From: Hofstenia miamia
Taxonomy: Eukaryota > Xenacoelomorpha > Acoela
DNA length: 64,000 nucleotides
Assembly (NCBI GenBank): GCA_004352715.1
Contig: SCFE01000019.1
Span: 469,228 to 533,227, forward strand
Direction: 5' to 3'
Part shown: piece by piece, positions 29,846 through 41,932 of the stretch
Numbering within the stretch: the first letter of the stretch is position 1
Layout of the letters: the number at the start of each line of letters is the position of its first letter
Program-made: the position numbers and the translations under genes
The notes under the pieces: model-generated
What the model saw: the letters and a program-made list of their open reading frames with translations, nothing else
Databases searched by the model: none
Told to the model about the DNA's origin: nothing

Positions 29846-30190
29846 CAAATTTGTCAACAAACAAAAGATTTAAACTCGGATCGGATATTGCTTTTGTTCG
29901 GCTCGGCTCGGTTCGCAAAATAGAAGTTTTCAGTGAGGCTCGTTCGTTCTCAACAAAAATCTTTAAAAATTTTGCGTTCTCAGAATTTTTTCTTGTCATT
30001 TGATAAAATTTTTAAATATATTATATACTACTATAAAAAACGTACATCGAATGTAGTTGTGCCTAAAATAAGCAGAGCAATAGATTAGTTGTGTCAAAAA
30101 AGGCTCGTTTTGACTCGTTATATATCTAACCTATTGCTCAAGGTCGGGCTTGACTTAGCGTGTTACAAACTCGGCTCGTTGACAAATCTG
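29846..30190 (-). mobile_element. hAT-like MITE, copy 2 (inverted)
   Basis: The reverse complement starts CAGATTTGTCAACGAGCCG and the other end is CAAATTTGTCAACAAAC. The interior matches copy 1 in order (AATTCTGAGA, CGAGCCTCACTGAAA, CGAACCGAGCCGAAC). The flanking octamers do not match convincingly. Confidence 0.6.
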
Positions 30191-31083
30191 TGCCCAGGCG
30201 CGTATCGAGAATTTCTAAAGAGGTAGGCCCAATTCTTATCAGAGATCTCTTAATATAATGCCGTGCTCGCCCGTGCATACATGATAAATAAACCAAAAAA
30301 GACAGACGGGGTAATAAAAATAACATGAAATACTACTTTTTTGTACTTTATATCAAACAAAAAGACTATTCATCAATATATCGATCAGATCGTATGAGAA
30401 TGAGTTGAAATTGGCTTGCCACAAAGGGGGGGGGGCAGGCACCCAACCCAAGCGCAATTAAACTTTCCATGACACAACCCAATAGGGTTAATATAGTTAA
30501 TTTGATAATACGATATATGAGCACAACGCAGCTCTAAATATATATATGCTCATTCTTTCTTTATCTTCTTTCTTTAAGCTTTTCAACGGAAGAGATTCTT
30601 GTTAATTGAAATTTACATAAAATTGTACGTTGGAAAGTGGCAGTAATAATGCATTATAAAAATAGAAAACTACAACTCAAAATAATTATCAGTAATCCTC
30701 TTTTTACACCCAACCGATTATTGTGTAAAAGAATTTGTTACTCAACTCAATCGAATTTATGGGCCACTCAATCTATTTACACCTTTGATCTGAATAGGTT
30801 TAAAAACGAAATACCTCTACATTCAAGACACGAATAGCCCAATTTAAAAAATGTTAAATTTAAGAAACAAAGCACAATTAAAAGGTAATACTTAAGGTCT
30901 ATAGATGTATCACTAAGGTGGATAAATTGCATAAAAACTTCTATAAATTTTAAATCCAAGACGTTCTTATTATTGAAACATTTAGGATTTGTTTAATGTT
31001 GTGATTTTAGTTGTTGGTAATCAACATGAGATTAGTGCTTCACATGTATTGCATATTAAAAAATTGCACTACATACATAACAC
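30191..31083. other. No gene; possible hAT terminus at 30195
   Basis: CAGGCGCGTATCGAGAATT at 30195-30213 resembles hAT terminal repeats but has no identified partner. A run of about ten G at 30427 follows. No coding pattern recognised. Confidence 0.3.
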
Positions 31084-31470
31084 CAGAGATGGACATGTGA
31101 AAAAACTTTAGCCAAAGCCCAGCCCGGCCCAATCATATTTAGATTAATGCTAATTCGGGCTAACAAAAAATTTTCTGTATTTTTTTATTTAATTGACCAA
31201 AGTTGGATATCTTAGAAACTTATTATACAATCGACACACTGAAATTAAAAACTTAAACTGAATTTCAGAAGAGTGTGTGATATTTAAAAAAAAATTTTGG
31301 ATTCACAGTATTTGGGTTGATTTGCGTCCACTGATCTATGTAAAAGTAAGATATATTAGACATTTTAGCCTAAACCCATTTCGGTTCATACCTAGCTCTG
31401 TGTATTGCAGCTCATGATGATATTGAAAAATGATTAGGTCCGGCTCAAAATCGGGCCACCCAATTCTCTG
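31084..31470. mobile_element. Possible hAT-like element related to the one at 58510
   Basis: CAGAGATGGACATG at 31084 is close to the inverted right end of the 58510-58778 element, and both carry CCCAGCCC or GGCCCAA nearby. A CTCTG end at 31470 with preceding GGGCCACC is the best candidate for the other terminus; target duplication is not evident. Confidence 0.35.
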
Positions 31471-31534
31471 CACTAGTCCACCAAAATTGGGTTCTTTCAT
31501 TAACGCCTCCAGAAGGCGATGTGATTGCCCTGAC

Positions 31535-31658
31535 NNNNNNNNNNNNNNNNNNNNNNNNNNNNNNNNNNNNNNNNNNNNNNNNNNNNNNNNNNNNNNNNNN
31601 NNNNNNNNNNNNNNNNNNNNNNNNNNNNNNNNNNNNNNNNNNNNNNNNNNNNNNNNNN
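31535..31658. other. Assembly gap next to a poly-C run
   Basis: 124 N followed directly by about 11 C. Confidence 0.95.
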
Positions 31659-32700
31659 CCCCCCCCCCCACATCATCACAAACGTAATGATTTTGTAGAA
31701 TTTCATCATGAAATTCTTTTTCTGAAAATTACTGTTTTGACAAATCAGAATGAACAGGCTTATAAACATTAAATAATGTTGCTATTTAGTTTTATTTCAT
31801 TCCACCTTCATGCTATTTTATTTCAAATTTTCGTTGACCACCAATTTGCTGAGCATCCATGGGCTATATTCAATAGCCCAGCAAAAATTCCATTGTGGAC
31901 ATTGGATGTTCAAACTTGTTGCCTACACATTTATGTATATGCACTTCATATATTTCTTTGAAAAAATGAATATCGTTTTAATAAATTTTTAGAATTCTTT
32001 TAGGTGAGTGGTGTAAATTCAATTTTTAGCAGATAACAATAATACTGACAAAATCTATAGATGGATTATTTTTGGCAAGTGCCTCTGCTATTGCCTCACA
32101 ATGGAACTATGCAATTTGTTGCTGGGTTTGCATGCATCCAGTTTATATACAAAGGGTAATTTTGTTTGTCAAAAATCAAATTGAAAATGGCACTTTTCAC
32201 GATCTACTAATTTCTTAGTTATTTGGAATGTGCTTATTCAGGGCCTACTAAATAGTAGGCCTGGCTTATCTTATTTGATATCTAAATCCCTTGCTTGTAT
32301 TTGATACCAACTCTATTCTGACAGGTAGTAATGAATTGTTTAATTTCTTTAAAATATAATAAAAACTGAATCCAAGTATTTTGAAAATTAAAATTGGAAA
32401 ATATTTTACAAAGTAAACGTTTATATGTTTTTTGTTGTTATGATCAATAGTATGCGCAACATTGGGATGAATTGTTTGGGCACAACTAGTTATGTTATCG
32501 TCATAGGAGCAGTCACAATGTAATTATCTTATATGTTCCATTCGTCATATATTCGTCGCTTGGGACATATTAAAACTTTTACAATACAAAACGATGATGC
32601 AGTCGACACGTTTTTTTCTAAATTCTGTGACTTTTTTATAGTTTTCGTTTAAATATATGAAAGTTTTGTAGATTTCCTGTTAAATTTCATATTTATATAG

Positions 32701-32949
32701 ATTGATTTTAGTTTTATCAAAAAACCATCAACGGAATTAGAAATTTTCCGGAGATATCCGAGTCTTAGGACGAGTACGCGAAAAGACACAGAGCATACGG
32801 TAATTACTGAAGAATTACAAAAAATCTATGTAACTCTTGGTACTAATCTGAAATCAAAGAGGGTATTTAAATTGAAAGTGAAGAAGTTATGTGAAGAATA
32901 TGAACGATTTTACACCTGCGCAGTCACTATTCATCGCATTATGGACTGA
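32701..32949 (+). CDS. Unrecognised open exon-like segment
   Basis: 82 codons without a start Met follow an acceptor-like TATTTATATAG and end in TGA. The product begins IDFSFIKKPSTELEIFRRYP, continues SLRTSTRKDTEHTVITEELQ and ends FYTCAVTIHRIMD. It is charged and balanced, unlike the Ile/Tyr/Asn/Lys noise of random AT-rich frames, and predicts helices. It could be the last exon of an unknown gene or part of a transposon protein. I do not recognise a family and found no upstream exon. Confidence 0.35.
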   Translation: MDFSFIKKPSTELEIFRRYPSLRTSTRKDTEHTVITEELQKIYVTLGTNLKSKRVFKLKVKKLCEEYERFYTCAVTIHRIMD

Positions 32950-33294
32950 GACAAACAAATGAGAAACTTTAAATAGAATAAAACTTCAATTTTTTGTGGA
33001 TTTGCCATCTTCTTAAAAATTAGCTCGGTTTCGGTTTATGGACACCCCAAAAAGCGGTTTCTGTTATTTTTAACTAAAAACTATTCCCAGTAACCAATTT
33101 ATGTGTGCAAATAGTGCGGCCCACATGGGTGCCTACGTGGGCTCCGAAATTTGCCCACACAAATTGTTTAATAGGTTTGTATTAGAAACATTATACAAGA
33201 GAACCATACCCTCCTAAAGTATATTCTCATAACACTAAATAAAGTTGTTAATCAAGTAAAACACAATTACAAAAATTACAAAAATAAATGCATT

Positions 33295-34803
33295 TTAAGT
33301 GCTTCTGGTCTTCAGCAAGGAGATCCTCTTGGACCTCTCCTTTTTGCAATTGGTATAATGCCTATTTTAGACTCTATCAACGAAAATGTTCCAAACTTAA
33401 ATCAGCGTTCTTGGTTTCTGGATGACGGCAAATGTGAACTATGGTGCAATTCTGAGTTCAATTCTATTGATGCCAAAATAACTCGGAATAACTCCGATGT
33501 AATTGAGATTCAAGGTTCAATAGTTGGTTCAAACCAATGCAAAGCTGTCCATATGCTCAAACCTGTTAATAAAGTTAAGAGAGTTCTTGATAAATTAGAT
33601 ATGCTTGAAGGCCCTCATTATGCTTACGGAATTTTACGAACTTGCTTAGGTTTTCCTAAATTAATTTATTTTGTTTGCACAACATGTCCTTCCCCTGAAG
33701 TTGAAAGTGCTCTACATGAATTTGATTCTGCCCAACATGATTCCTATAAATTGCTTGTTGGTTCAGTATTATCTAAAACTGCTTGGAAACAAGCTGGCTT
33801 CCAACTTCATTATCTGGCATGGGCATTCGTCATATTTCAGAGCTTCACAAATCAGCGTATGCTGGGGTCATTATTTGCTTCAGCTAAGTTAGTGAGGGAT
33901 CTCACTGGTATTGATCTACTCAATCTCCCTGAAAACAAATTACATATTGATAAGTCCAAAGAACTTAAAACTTTTTTTTTGCAACTCAACGAAATCTTCA
34001 ACGATTACTTGATAATGAAAAGTTAAAAAATCTTGTTTCTAATGCTTTTTCGCTTCGTGAGAAAGCACGATTTCATGCCCTTTCATTGCCATATGCCGGT
34101 TCTTGGTTAACAGTTGCAACAAAACAGAAACTTGGCGTTCACCTTCTACCAAAAGAATTTCACGTTGCTTCCCGTTATCGTCTAGGATTACAGTTATTTG
34201 CAAATGAACGCAAATCAAATGCCGATTCTGTTCTTGTCATATTTAGGATATATGGGTTGATCACGCAGTCTCTTGCAATAGTAATGGCGATAGGATTAGT
34301 AGACATGATCATTTACGTGACCGCATATATTCTATTTGTAGTTCTGCAGGTTTGTCACCAGCATGTTAAAAAAGGGTTTAATATCAAATATGCTATCCCG
34401 ACCTTGCGATATTTTCCTTCCTTCGTGGCTTGGCGGCCAACCTGCTGCCCTAGATGTCACTGTAACCTCTTCGTTGCAACCATCTAATTTACGTCATGCA
34501 TCTTCAGAGGCAGGTTACAGTATAAGCCAAGCAGAAGAGAGGAAATATCAGACTCATGCAATTTCATGTGAAAAAGAAGGGATTCTGTTTGTCCCTCTAG
34601 CAGCTGAAGTCTTAGGAGTATGGTCAAATACTGCCATTAAAACAATGTCACGCATTTCAAAACTTGAACAATGTCAAAGTGCCACTTATACTGGTTTTTC
34701 TAACTCGTTGGATCGTCTTAAGCAAAACTTGTCAATTACTCTTATAAAAGGCTCTTGCAACATGATATTGTCAAGATCCGATTTCTACATTTTTGAAGAA
34801 TAG
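33295..34803 (+). mobile_element. Non-LTR retrotransposon RT with C-terminal Cys/His motif, frameshifted
   Basis: From about 33298: SGLQQGDPLGPLLFAIGIM (the RT GxxQGDPxGP motif) and SWFLDDGK, the catalytic FLDD in place of the common YADD. A frameshift near 33985 moves to a frame reading LREKARFHALSLPYAGSWL, EFHVASRYRLGL, then CRFC and DIWVDHAVSCNSNGDRISRH (a CxxC...H...C zinc-knuckle-like block), a second shift near 34375, and DIFLPSWLGGQPAALDVTV to LSRS. This order is typical of a LINE group common in invertebrates whose RT ends in a putative nuclease-like domain. Fingers and most of the upstream part are missing. Stop codons and frameshifts mean it is inactive. Confidence 0.7.
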
Positions 34804-35545
34804 CTGCTCCAAGATTTTGTGTTACCAATGACTTCAGGCAGCACCCAAGAAGGTTTTTCTTACATCAGAAAACTCAAGGTACGAAGCACAATATACCGAC
34901 AATATTAATCACGCAAAAAGCCGATGATTTTAGCTTAATGTCTCTTCCACACCTCACTGTAGAAAATTATTTCTACAGAGGCTATTCATCTATACCTAAT
35001 ACTTCAATATGTAGGGAATTTTATCCTGTTAGTGGTTTAAAACCTGTGGATTTGTAAAAATACCATTTTTATATGTAAAATATATAATAAATATTATCTA
35101 TTATAAAAAAATTACACTGCCTAGATTTGTGGCGTTTGTGCCAATACTACTGCATAGTTTCTTGGAAATAACATTCTAGGCGAATGCTTTTTGCTAAAAA
35201 CCGAAAAATCGGTTTTTATTTTCTTTTTTCGGTTCGGTAATGGTTTTGAGCGAAAATCACGGTTTCGGTTTTTCATCGGTATACAGCCGAGCGGAATAGC
35301 ATTTAGATTTATTACTAAAAAAATTCTGATGTTTTGTAGCAATTGCTTTCAAGCATTTTTTAGATGCGGGAAACATAAATAAGTTTGTCTTTGTCTTATA
35401 AAGTATGCTTTGTTAATTAACATCATTGCATAGGAGATTCGATTCTTCTTAAAATAATGGAGTATCTGGAATGCGAAGGACTAATTGATCAGCTTGGGCG
35501 GAATTAATTTTAAAAAAATTAAGGACTATTTCTTACGATCAGAAC
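34804..35545. other. LINE 3' flank and CGGTTT-rich stretch
   Basis: Probably the 3' end of the element above up to about 35100. At 35195-35280 CGGTTT/ACCG units recur in both orientations, perhaps the remains of another transposon terminus. No gene. Confidence 0.3.
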
Positions 35546-35629
35546 AGTGACATGCTCGCAGTAAACGACGCAGCCGAACGTGCATTCAACGCCTATAACC
35601 GAATTCGACCCACACGAAAATTTAAAACT
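35546..35629 (+). mobile_element. Possible transposase fragment (VNDAAER motif)
   Basis: 28 codons read SDMLAVNDAAERAFNAYN and RIRPTRKF, resembling the VVNDxAERGVKLI block seen in hAT-related proteins. Very short. Confidence 0.3.
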
Positions 35630-36559
35630 CTTATAAAAATTCACTAATTGTTTCGTCGTTTCAATAGATTGATTGTTGTTTGAATAAATTATGTAATTGG
35701 TTTATATGCAACATCAACCTGCCTTTCCCAAAGGCCGGGTATAGAATATTTTCAAAAAAATCTTCCATTTTTTTGTTTTTTTTGAATGACAGACATAATA
35801 TAAATAGTTGTGCCCGAGAAAAACCTACAACAAAAATTTTTAGTGCGCACACTAATGATCAATATCAACTGGGGTTCGACCTGCACACGAGCCTGAGACC
35901 TGATACGGAGGTGGGCTATGTGTGTGAGCTGCTTGTTTGGCTAAGAAAAGCAGCCTTCATTTCATATTTGAATGAAAATAATGAAAATAAATGCCTAAAA
36001 TAAATATATGAGGAAAGATTTTATTTTTCCCAAACAATATATCATCATAGCCGTTCACTGGCCAACCCGGATACAAACAGTAGCCAATGCTAGGCACGGG
36101 TAGCCATTGCCGACACAAATTTCATAGTTTGCATACACAAAATATATTTTCTGTGCCTACCCAAATTGATGAAGAAAGCGCCTCGCCAAATTTAATTTGA
36201 CTATTTCCAATTAAATTGTCACGTGCATGTCTTGTGATAATGTGACAACTAAAGATGAGCGCAGTCATGTTTTGTAAAAATAAAAAATTTCAAACATAGG
36301 AAAAAACGTCACTGCAATGTGCGTTTTTTAACGCAAACCACCGGAATAAATGAAATTTTACAGCGTTATACCTCGAAGTCGATTTTTAACTTCGTAAAAA
36401 AGAAACAAATTTGTGAATGGCTTCTTAGAGTTATGGATCATCCGTAGAAAAGCTTAAAGACAATTTCTTAGGTACTTTGTCATTTCGTTCAATTTTATTA
36501 GGGTAGTATCAAATTTGCCATGAAATATGCGAAAATTACTATGAACATTTTATAGGTGA

Positions 36560-38869
36560 AATCTATTATTTAAAATCGGCGAATGCCTTCATTGCTAAAA
36601 AAATCGCAGCCAGCAGTGCAACTTTGATTAACTATATTGCACTGCACGAAAATAATCTTGATTTCTTATACTACTCCTCTGAATGTCCATTCTCTGATCA
36701 CTGCATAATATAAGCCAGATTCTCTAAAGCTAAAATACGCTCTGAAATTTCCAAAAAATGGATCACTATTTGCGAAAAATCGTCTGATAATATAGATAAC
36801 CTGAAAAACACACTTTCACATGGAACTTGGACTTCTGTATACGTTGCGATTGATCCTAACAACATGATCAAAAACTTTCTTGATATTCTTGAATCCTATC
36901 TAGATGAATATTGTCCAGAAAAGAAAATCCTTGTTACTAATCATTCTCGCAAAAATATAAAGAATGACAAGCCTTGGCTTTCCGATTTCTGTAAAGAATT
37001 AATAACAAAAAAATGACACTTTTAATTTTTTTCAAACGTCCGTACTCGTGAAAGTTATGCATTATACAAAAAACCTAGAAATATTTCTAATATAGAAAAT
37101 CGTAAAGCTTACAATCAGTCTATTAAAGATGAATACAGAAAATTACCGAACCAAAAGAGTAAATGGAGATTGATTAACGAAATCTCGAATTGTACCAAAT
37201 CAAAATCTCCTCCCATAGAAATTGTAGACCCCGAAGGAAATCAATACGTCACCAATTTTGAAATTTGCAATACTTTAAATCAAACATTTACATACCCAGG
37301 TAATAAGAAGGTCCTCAAATAAAATCCCAGGAAATAAATCCTAATAGGTACACTCATGAATTTGGATTTCGCTTTATAACAAGTTTTGAAGTAATTAAGG
37401 CAATCAAGAAACTAAAATCAAGCAAGTCAAGGGGCCACTAGAAAATTCCAATATGGTTACTAAAAAACAATGCGAAAATATTGTCGAACCTTTAAAATAT
37501 ATCTTTAATAAATGCTTAAAGTGGAATAATTTTCCCGATTTCTTGAAACAGGCTCATATTACTCCAATTTAAAAAAAAACTACACAAAGTGTCCCAAAAA
37601 CTATCGACCTATATCTATTACATCACCAATCAGTAAAATATTTGAAAGACTATTACACGAACAAATTACACTTCATTCAAATAATCATAAACGATGGTCC
37701 AAATCACAATTCGGTGTCAGAAAAAATTACTCAACATCAGACGCACTTATATAAGCGACAGAATAATGGAGAGCATTATTAGACTCTAATAAATTTGTTG
37801 CGATTGCCTGTCTTGACCTCTCAAAAGCATTAGATTCTATTAATCATGAGATATTAATAAAAAAATTAAAAAATATTAGTTTTTCTCTTAACAGTGTCAC
37901 TTTATATCGAATTACTTAAGTAATAGAAATCAGCGAGTTAAATTAAATGATAATTTTTCAAATTGGTCGTCTGTCAATAATGGTGTATCTTAAGAAACCA
38001 TAATAGGTCCCCTGCTTTTTAATATTTATGTGAATGACATGAAGGAAAATACTGACTGCGAAATAACAATACGCCGATGATACATCTATTTACTGTGGAA
38101 ATAAATCCTTAGATAAAGCTGTAAAAGTCATTGAATCGAATTGCATAAAATTGAGCAACTATTTTAGTATGCATAGATTGCGTATTAACGCGAAAAAAGC
38201 TGAATTTTGCATAATGCAACCTTTTAGAAAAAAACGGACATCTCTGACTATTCAATTAATTTCAGTAATACATCTGTTATACCTGTTAATAAGCTTAAAT
38301 ATCTAGGAGTACTAATAGATTCAAAGCTTAATTTCACCTCGCAAATAAATACTATTATTAAAAAAATAGCTGTAGGTATTATAGAAAGATATTCCATGTT
38401 TCCCAACAGTTACCCCAAATTGCAGTAATTCAAATGTTTCATGCATACGTTATGAGGAATTTAAACTATGCTAATATATAAAGTTCAACTAAAATGGGCA
38501 TTAAATCTTTGTAATAAAAACTCTTCTAAAACAAAAGAATATATTTCTAAATCAATTCTTTTTCCACAAGAATTAATTATTTAAAATATTATTATTTATT
38601 TCTTCAAATTCATAAACAAAATTCCACCCTACGACGAGATGTCATTCTCATTTTCGACAGACTGTCTGAAGCAAAATAAACGATCAAAAAACTTTTCACG
38701 TGTTAAATTTAATAAAAATATCATGAGTCAATCCTTTATTAATACTGCAATTTATAACTGGAATATATTGCGAAAAGAAACGAAAATAATAGACAATCTA
38801 AAAAAATTTAAGAAAGAATTAAAATTAAAATTCTCAAGCAAAAGTTTATATCAGGTAGATCATGGATAG
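36560..38869 (+). mobile_element. Decayed APE-type LINE (endonuclease end plus RT)
   Basis: Fragments appear in the right order for ORF2 of a jockey/CR1-type element. They are: an endonuclease end with LYYSSECPFSDHCII (SDH motif) near 36670; a linker with RKAYNQSIKDEYRKLPNQKS; RT motifs NYRPISITSPISKIFERLL, FVAIACLDLSKALDSINHE, GPLLFNIYVNDM, YADDTSIY (catalytic Asp pair) and LRINAKKAEFCIM; then a C-terminal tail at 38639-38869 with TAIYNWNIL. Many stops and frameshifts separate them. Plus strand, near full ORF2 length apart from the missing endonuclease N-terminus. Confidence 0.75.
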
Positions 38870-39092
38870 GATTTAAATTGTATAACAATGAATATACAAT
38901 AAATCGAAATTAGTAAACAATCCATAGCCAATGTTTTTTAGCCAGTGTTTTTTTCATTTTTGGTATTATTCATTTTTTATTGTACTTAGTAATTAATGAC
39001 GCTATTCATTCGAAATATCAGTTAAATATTGTAAAAAATTCAAATGAATATAGATTATCTTATCTTAATCTTGATTAAGAAACAATTTTTTG
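38870..39092. other. LINE 3' flank
   Basis: AT-rich sequence after the LINE stop codon, presumed 3' UTR. No other feature. Confidence 0.35.
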
Positions 39093-39152
39093 AGCAATTG
39101 TGTAAATCGCTACCGCGGTGCTCCACTGTATTACCGCACAGCTCTCGTGTTT
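39093..39152. repeat. Short interspersed repeat with TACCGCGGT core, copy B
   Basis: Starts GCAATTGTGTAAATCGCT, then ACCGCGGTG and TATTACCGCAC, matching copy A at 4553 over about 55 bases in the same orientation. Confidence 0.45.
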
Positions 39153-39797
39153 AGTGGCAACCGATATTTTTCAATAAAAATTTGTCAAACAAAACATTAC
39201 ATATTTTGATGTATTTTGCGAGATATCTGTATTAAGGTACTGCACAATTTGACCTCTTTATAATTTTTTTATTTACAATCTAGCTCAAAAGTATTGCACC
39301 ACCCTTAGTCATAATGAAATCATTGGCAAGTAGCTGTGTGAATTATTCAATGTAAAATTGCAACTGGTGTTAAAACAAATAATTTGAAGTAATTTCCAAT
39401 ATAATGATAGCATCTCAAAAGTTATTTTTTGAGCTATATTGTGGATAAGATCACATAAGAATAATTGTGGCTATCCTACAAATTTATTCTTTTACAGAGA
39501 AAAACTCAAATGCTGCTTCAGCACAAATGCAATATAACTCCAAACTTCAAATGAATTGTATTTCATCTGCCTACATAATTAAAGTTGTTCAATTTCCTAA
39601 AATTTAGTCAAATTAGGTTTTTGCAATCAATATATCCCTGCAAGTCATAACTATTGAGAATAAGCTTAACTCTTTCAAGATTTTCTTCATCACTTTTTAA
39701 AGAAACGTTGCTTAAGTTGAAGATGTGTCATTTTAGAATACATACTCAATATTATCACTAGTCCTAATAATTTTCTTTGCTCTACTAGGTCTTAACT

Positions 39798-40290
39798 TTG
39801 TATACAGATGTGAGATCATCATTAAAAATCAAGTATTCAAGAAATTTCCTTTCCAAATTTACTAAAGAAACAATGATTAAAATTTTGAACAACAAGATAA
39901 GCAAATATTGGAATAATTTTGAACACATTTTTAAAATTAAACATAGAGGCAAGCACACAATAGATATGATAAATCAAGTACAAAAAATAGATTATATAAA
40001 AGAAAATGTCATCTTTGTTTATACAACGCGAAAGCTTAGTCAACAACTAAAATTAAAATCAATAAAATCTCTAAAGTCCATTGCACCTGTGATGAGGACT
40101 ATATTGGATATATTAGCAGACAACTGAAAAGAAGAATAAAAAAGAATAAAAAAACACGAACCAGAATCAAAAATATTAGAATACCTAAGAAAATGTGGAT
40201 TAAATTATGACATCGAAATTTTAAGATCAACCATCCCCAAGAATTTAAAAAAAAGTAGAAAGCATGTACTTAAGATAAATGCAACCAAGT
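39798..40290 (+). mobile_element. Penelope-like element remnant with GIY-YIG-type end
   Basis: An open stretch (39798-40127) ends in ENVIFVYTTRKLSQQLKLKS. In a shifted frame from 40082 it continues CTCDEDYIGYISRQLKRRIK (the CxCxxxYIGxTxRQLKxRI pattern of the GIY-YIG nuclease of Penelope-like elements) and then KILEYLRKCGLNYDIEILRS. The RT part is not visible. Frameshifted and dead. Family assignment rests on the YIG...RQLK...RI spacing. Confidence 0.55.
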
Positions 40291-41208
40291 TTTAGCACCA
40301 AAGATGATTACATCTACAAGCATAAATTACCTATAATTAGCTTTAATTGTATAATAGTATAAAAATAGTGAATATTTAAGGGGAATATTTGTAGTGGTGA
40401 TGTTCCAGTTGAACGAAATATTTTTTATTATCTCATATATATATATATATATGTGTGTGTGTATATAGAAGCCACGAGTGTGTATATAGGCGCCACGAGC
40501 GGGGTCCAAGAGAGGGCAGCTGTCCCCTTTCATGATGAGTAAATTGAATTGACTAGAGTTTTATCAAATCGAAATTCCGAATTTCTTAGTAATACTTGAT
40601 TTAAATAAATTTTATATGTATTTTAGCATTGCGCTAAATGTATTGGAATTGGAACATATTTTTACTGCATGAAATACATTTATTCATTTTTCACTTCTAA
40701 TGTATATAGATGCATACATGTTAATTATACTATTAAGAATACATAAAACACGCAAGTCATTTTTGGTTAAAAAAATTTTTTTCTAGATCGTTATAAAAAA
40801 TCTTTTATTCCTTAAACCAGGTTAAATCTTTGATTAATATCTGGAAAATAATGGTGTAATTTTAAAATCTACTTACATTTGAACTGTAGTATATCAAATA
40901 TAAAGTGCTTCTTTTTACTGATATGGTAAATATTGATTTCAAAATAGTTGAATGGTAGAAAATAACAAACCATAGGTCTATATTCTTAAATTTTTACACA
41001 TGAAGTGGGAGATTAAAGCAGATTCTAGCACACTACAGATAATCAAAATGCTTGGAAAAAAAATTTCATTTCTTTTAAATAAATAATTAAATTTCCTCAA
41101 AATGAAATTGATTTGAAATGAAATCTATTTTCAACAAAAACAGGTTTCTAAAATATCACACGTGCAAAATTTTTTTTTGCAGTTCCTTTAAAAAGTTTCT
41201 CTCGGCGC

Positions 41209-41244
<36 letters not shown>

Positions 41245-41539
41245 GGGCTCTAGATACTATGGGATTTGTATCCACCACCCGCACATTCCGATTTCTTATA
41301 GTATAAAGCGCCTTTTTTATGCAAAGCCAGAATAATTCATTTTATCTAAAAATTTTTACATTGCGCATTTGGAATAGAGGTATAATTTCTTATGTATGTT
41401 TCAAGATTTTCAAAAAAATTTTTTGACCCGTATCCAGCGCCCTCTGCCCTAGTATCTAGTGCCCGTATAGATTTTTTTGTATCCAGTGCATTGTAGATAT
41501 TTTAAAATTTTATATCCAAAGCCCGTATATATACATATA
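40291..41539. repeat. Spacer with two (TA)n tracts and a small inverted repeat
   Basis: (TA)n(TG)n at 40436-40464 and (TA)n at 41212-41241. GGCGCCTTTATA at 41205 and TATAAAGCGCC at 41303-41313 are inverted copies about 100 bases apart around the second tract, a possible tiny foldback element. No gene. Confidence 0.5.
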
Positions 41540-41932
41540 CAGTCGAAACCGGTTTTTTCTTACACTGGGTTTTTCTTACTTTCTTATTTTTCTTACTTTT
41601 CATTCATGCAAAAAATTAAAAATTCATCTTTTACAGCTTAAGTCAATTGGTTTTTTCTTACTTCGGTTTTTTCTAACTTATCGGTTCTTTCTTACTCTGT
41701 TATCTGCTTTAAATGAAAAAATGCGTTCAATTTGAAGTGAGTTTTTCTAACTTTTTGGTCTACTATTTTCTGGTCATAAATTCATGTTAGAATAATTGTC
41801 TCTCGCCTTCTCATTGTCACCACCAAGGTCAGATTCCGCAGAGGTGAAATGGCCTCACCCATTCATATGTTAGAAACATGAGATACTGTATCGTCGAATG
41901 CTGACTCATTCACTCGGTTTAAAGCTAAGCGA
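41540..41932 (+). mobile_element. Possible pogo/Tigger-like terminus running into the gap
   Basis: TA followed by CAGTCGAAACCGGTTTT, then the subterminal unit GGTTTTTTCTTAC recurring five or more times in about 160 bases. A TA target and a CAG(T)...AACC start are typical of the pogo branch of Tc1/mariner. The rest is hidden by Ns. Confidence 0.4.
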
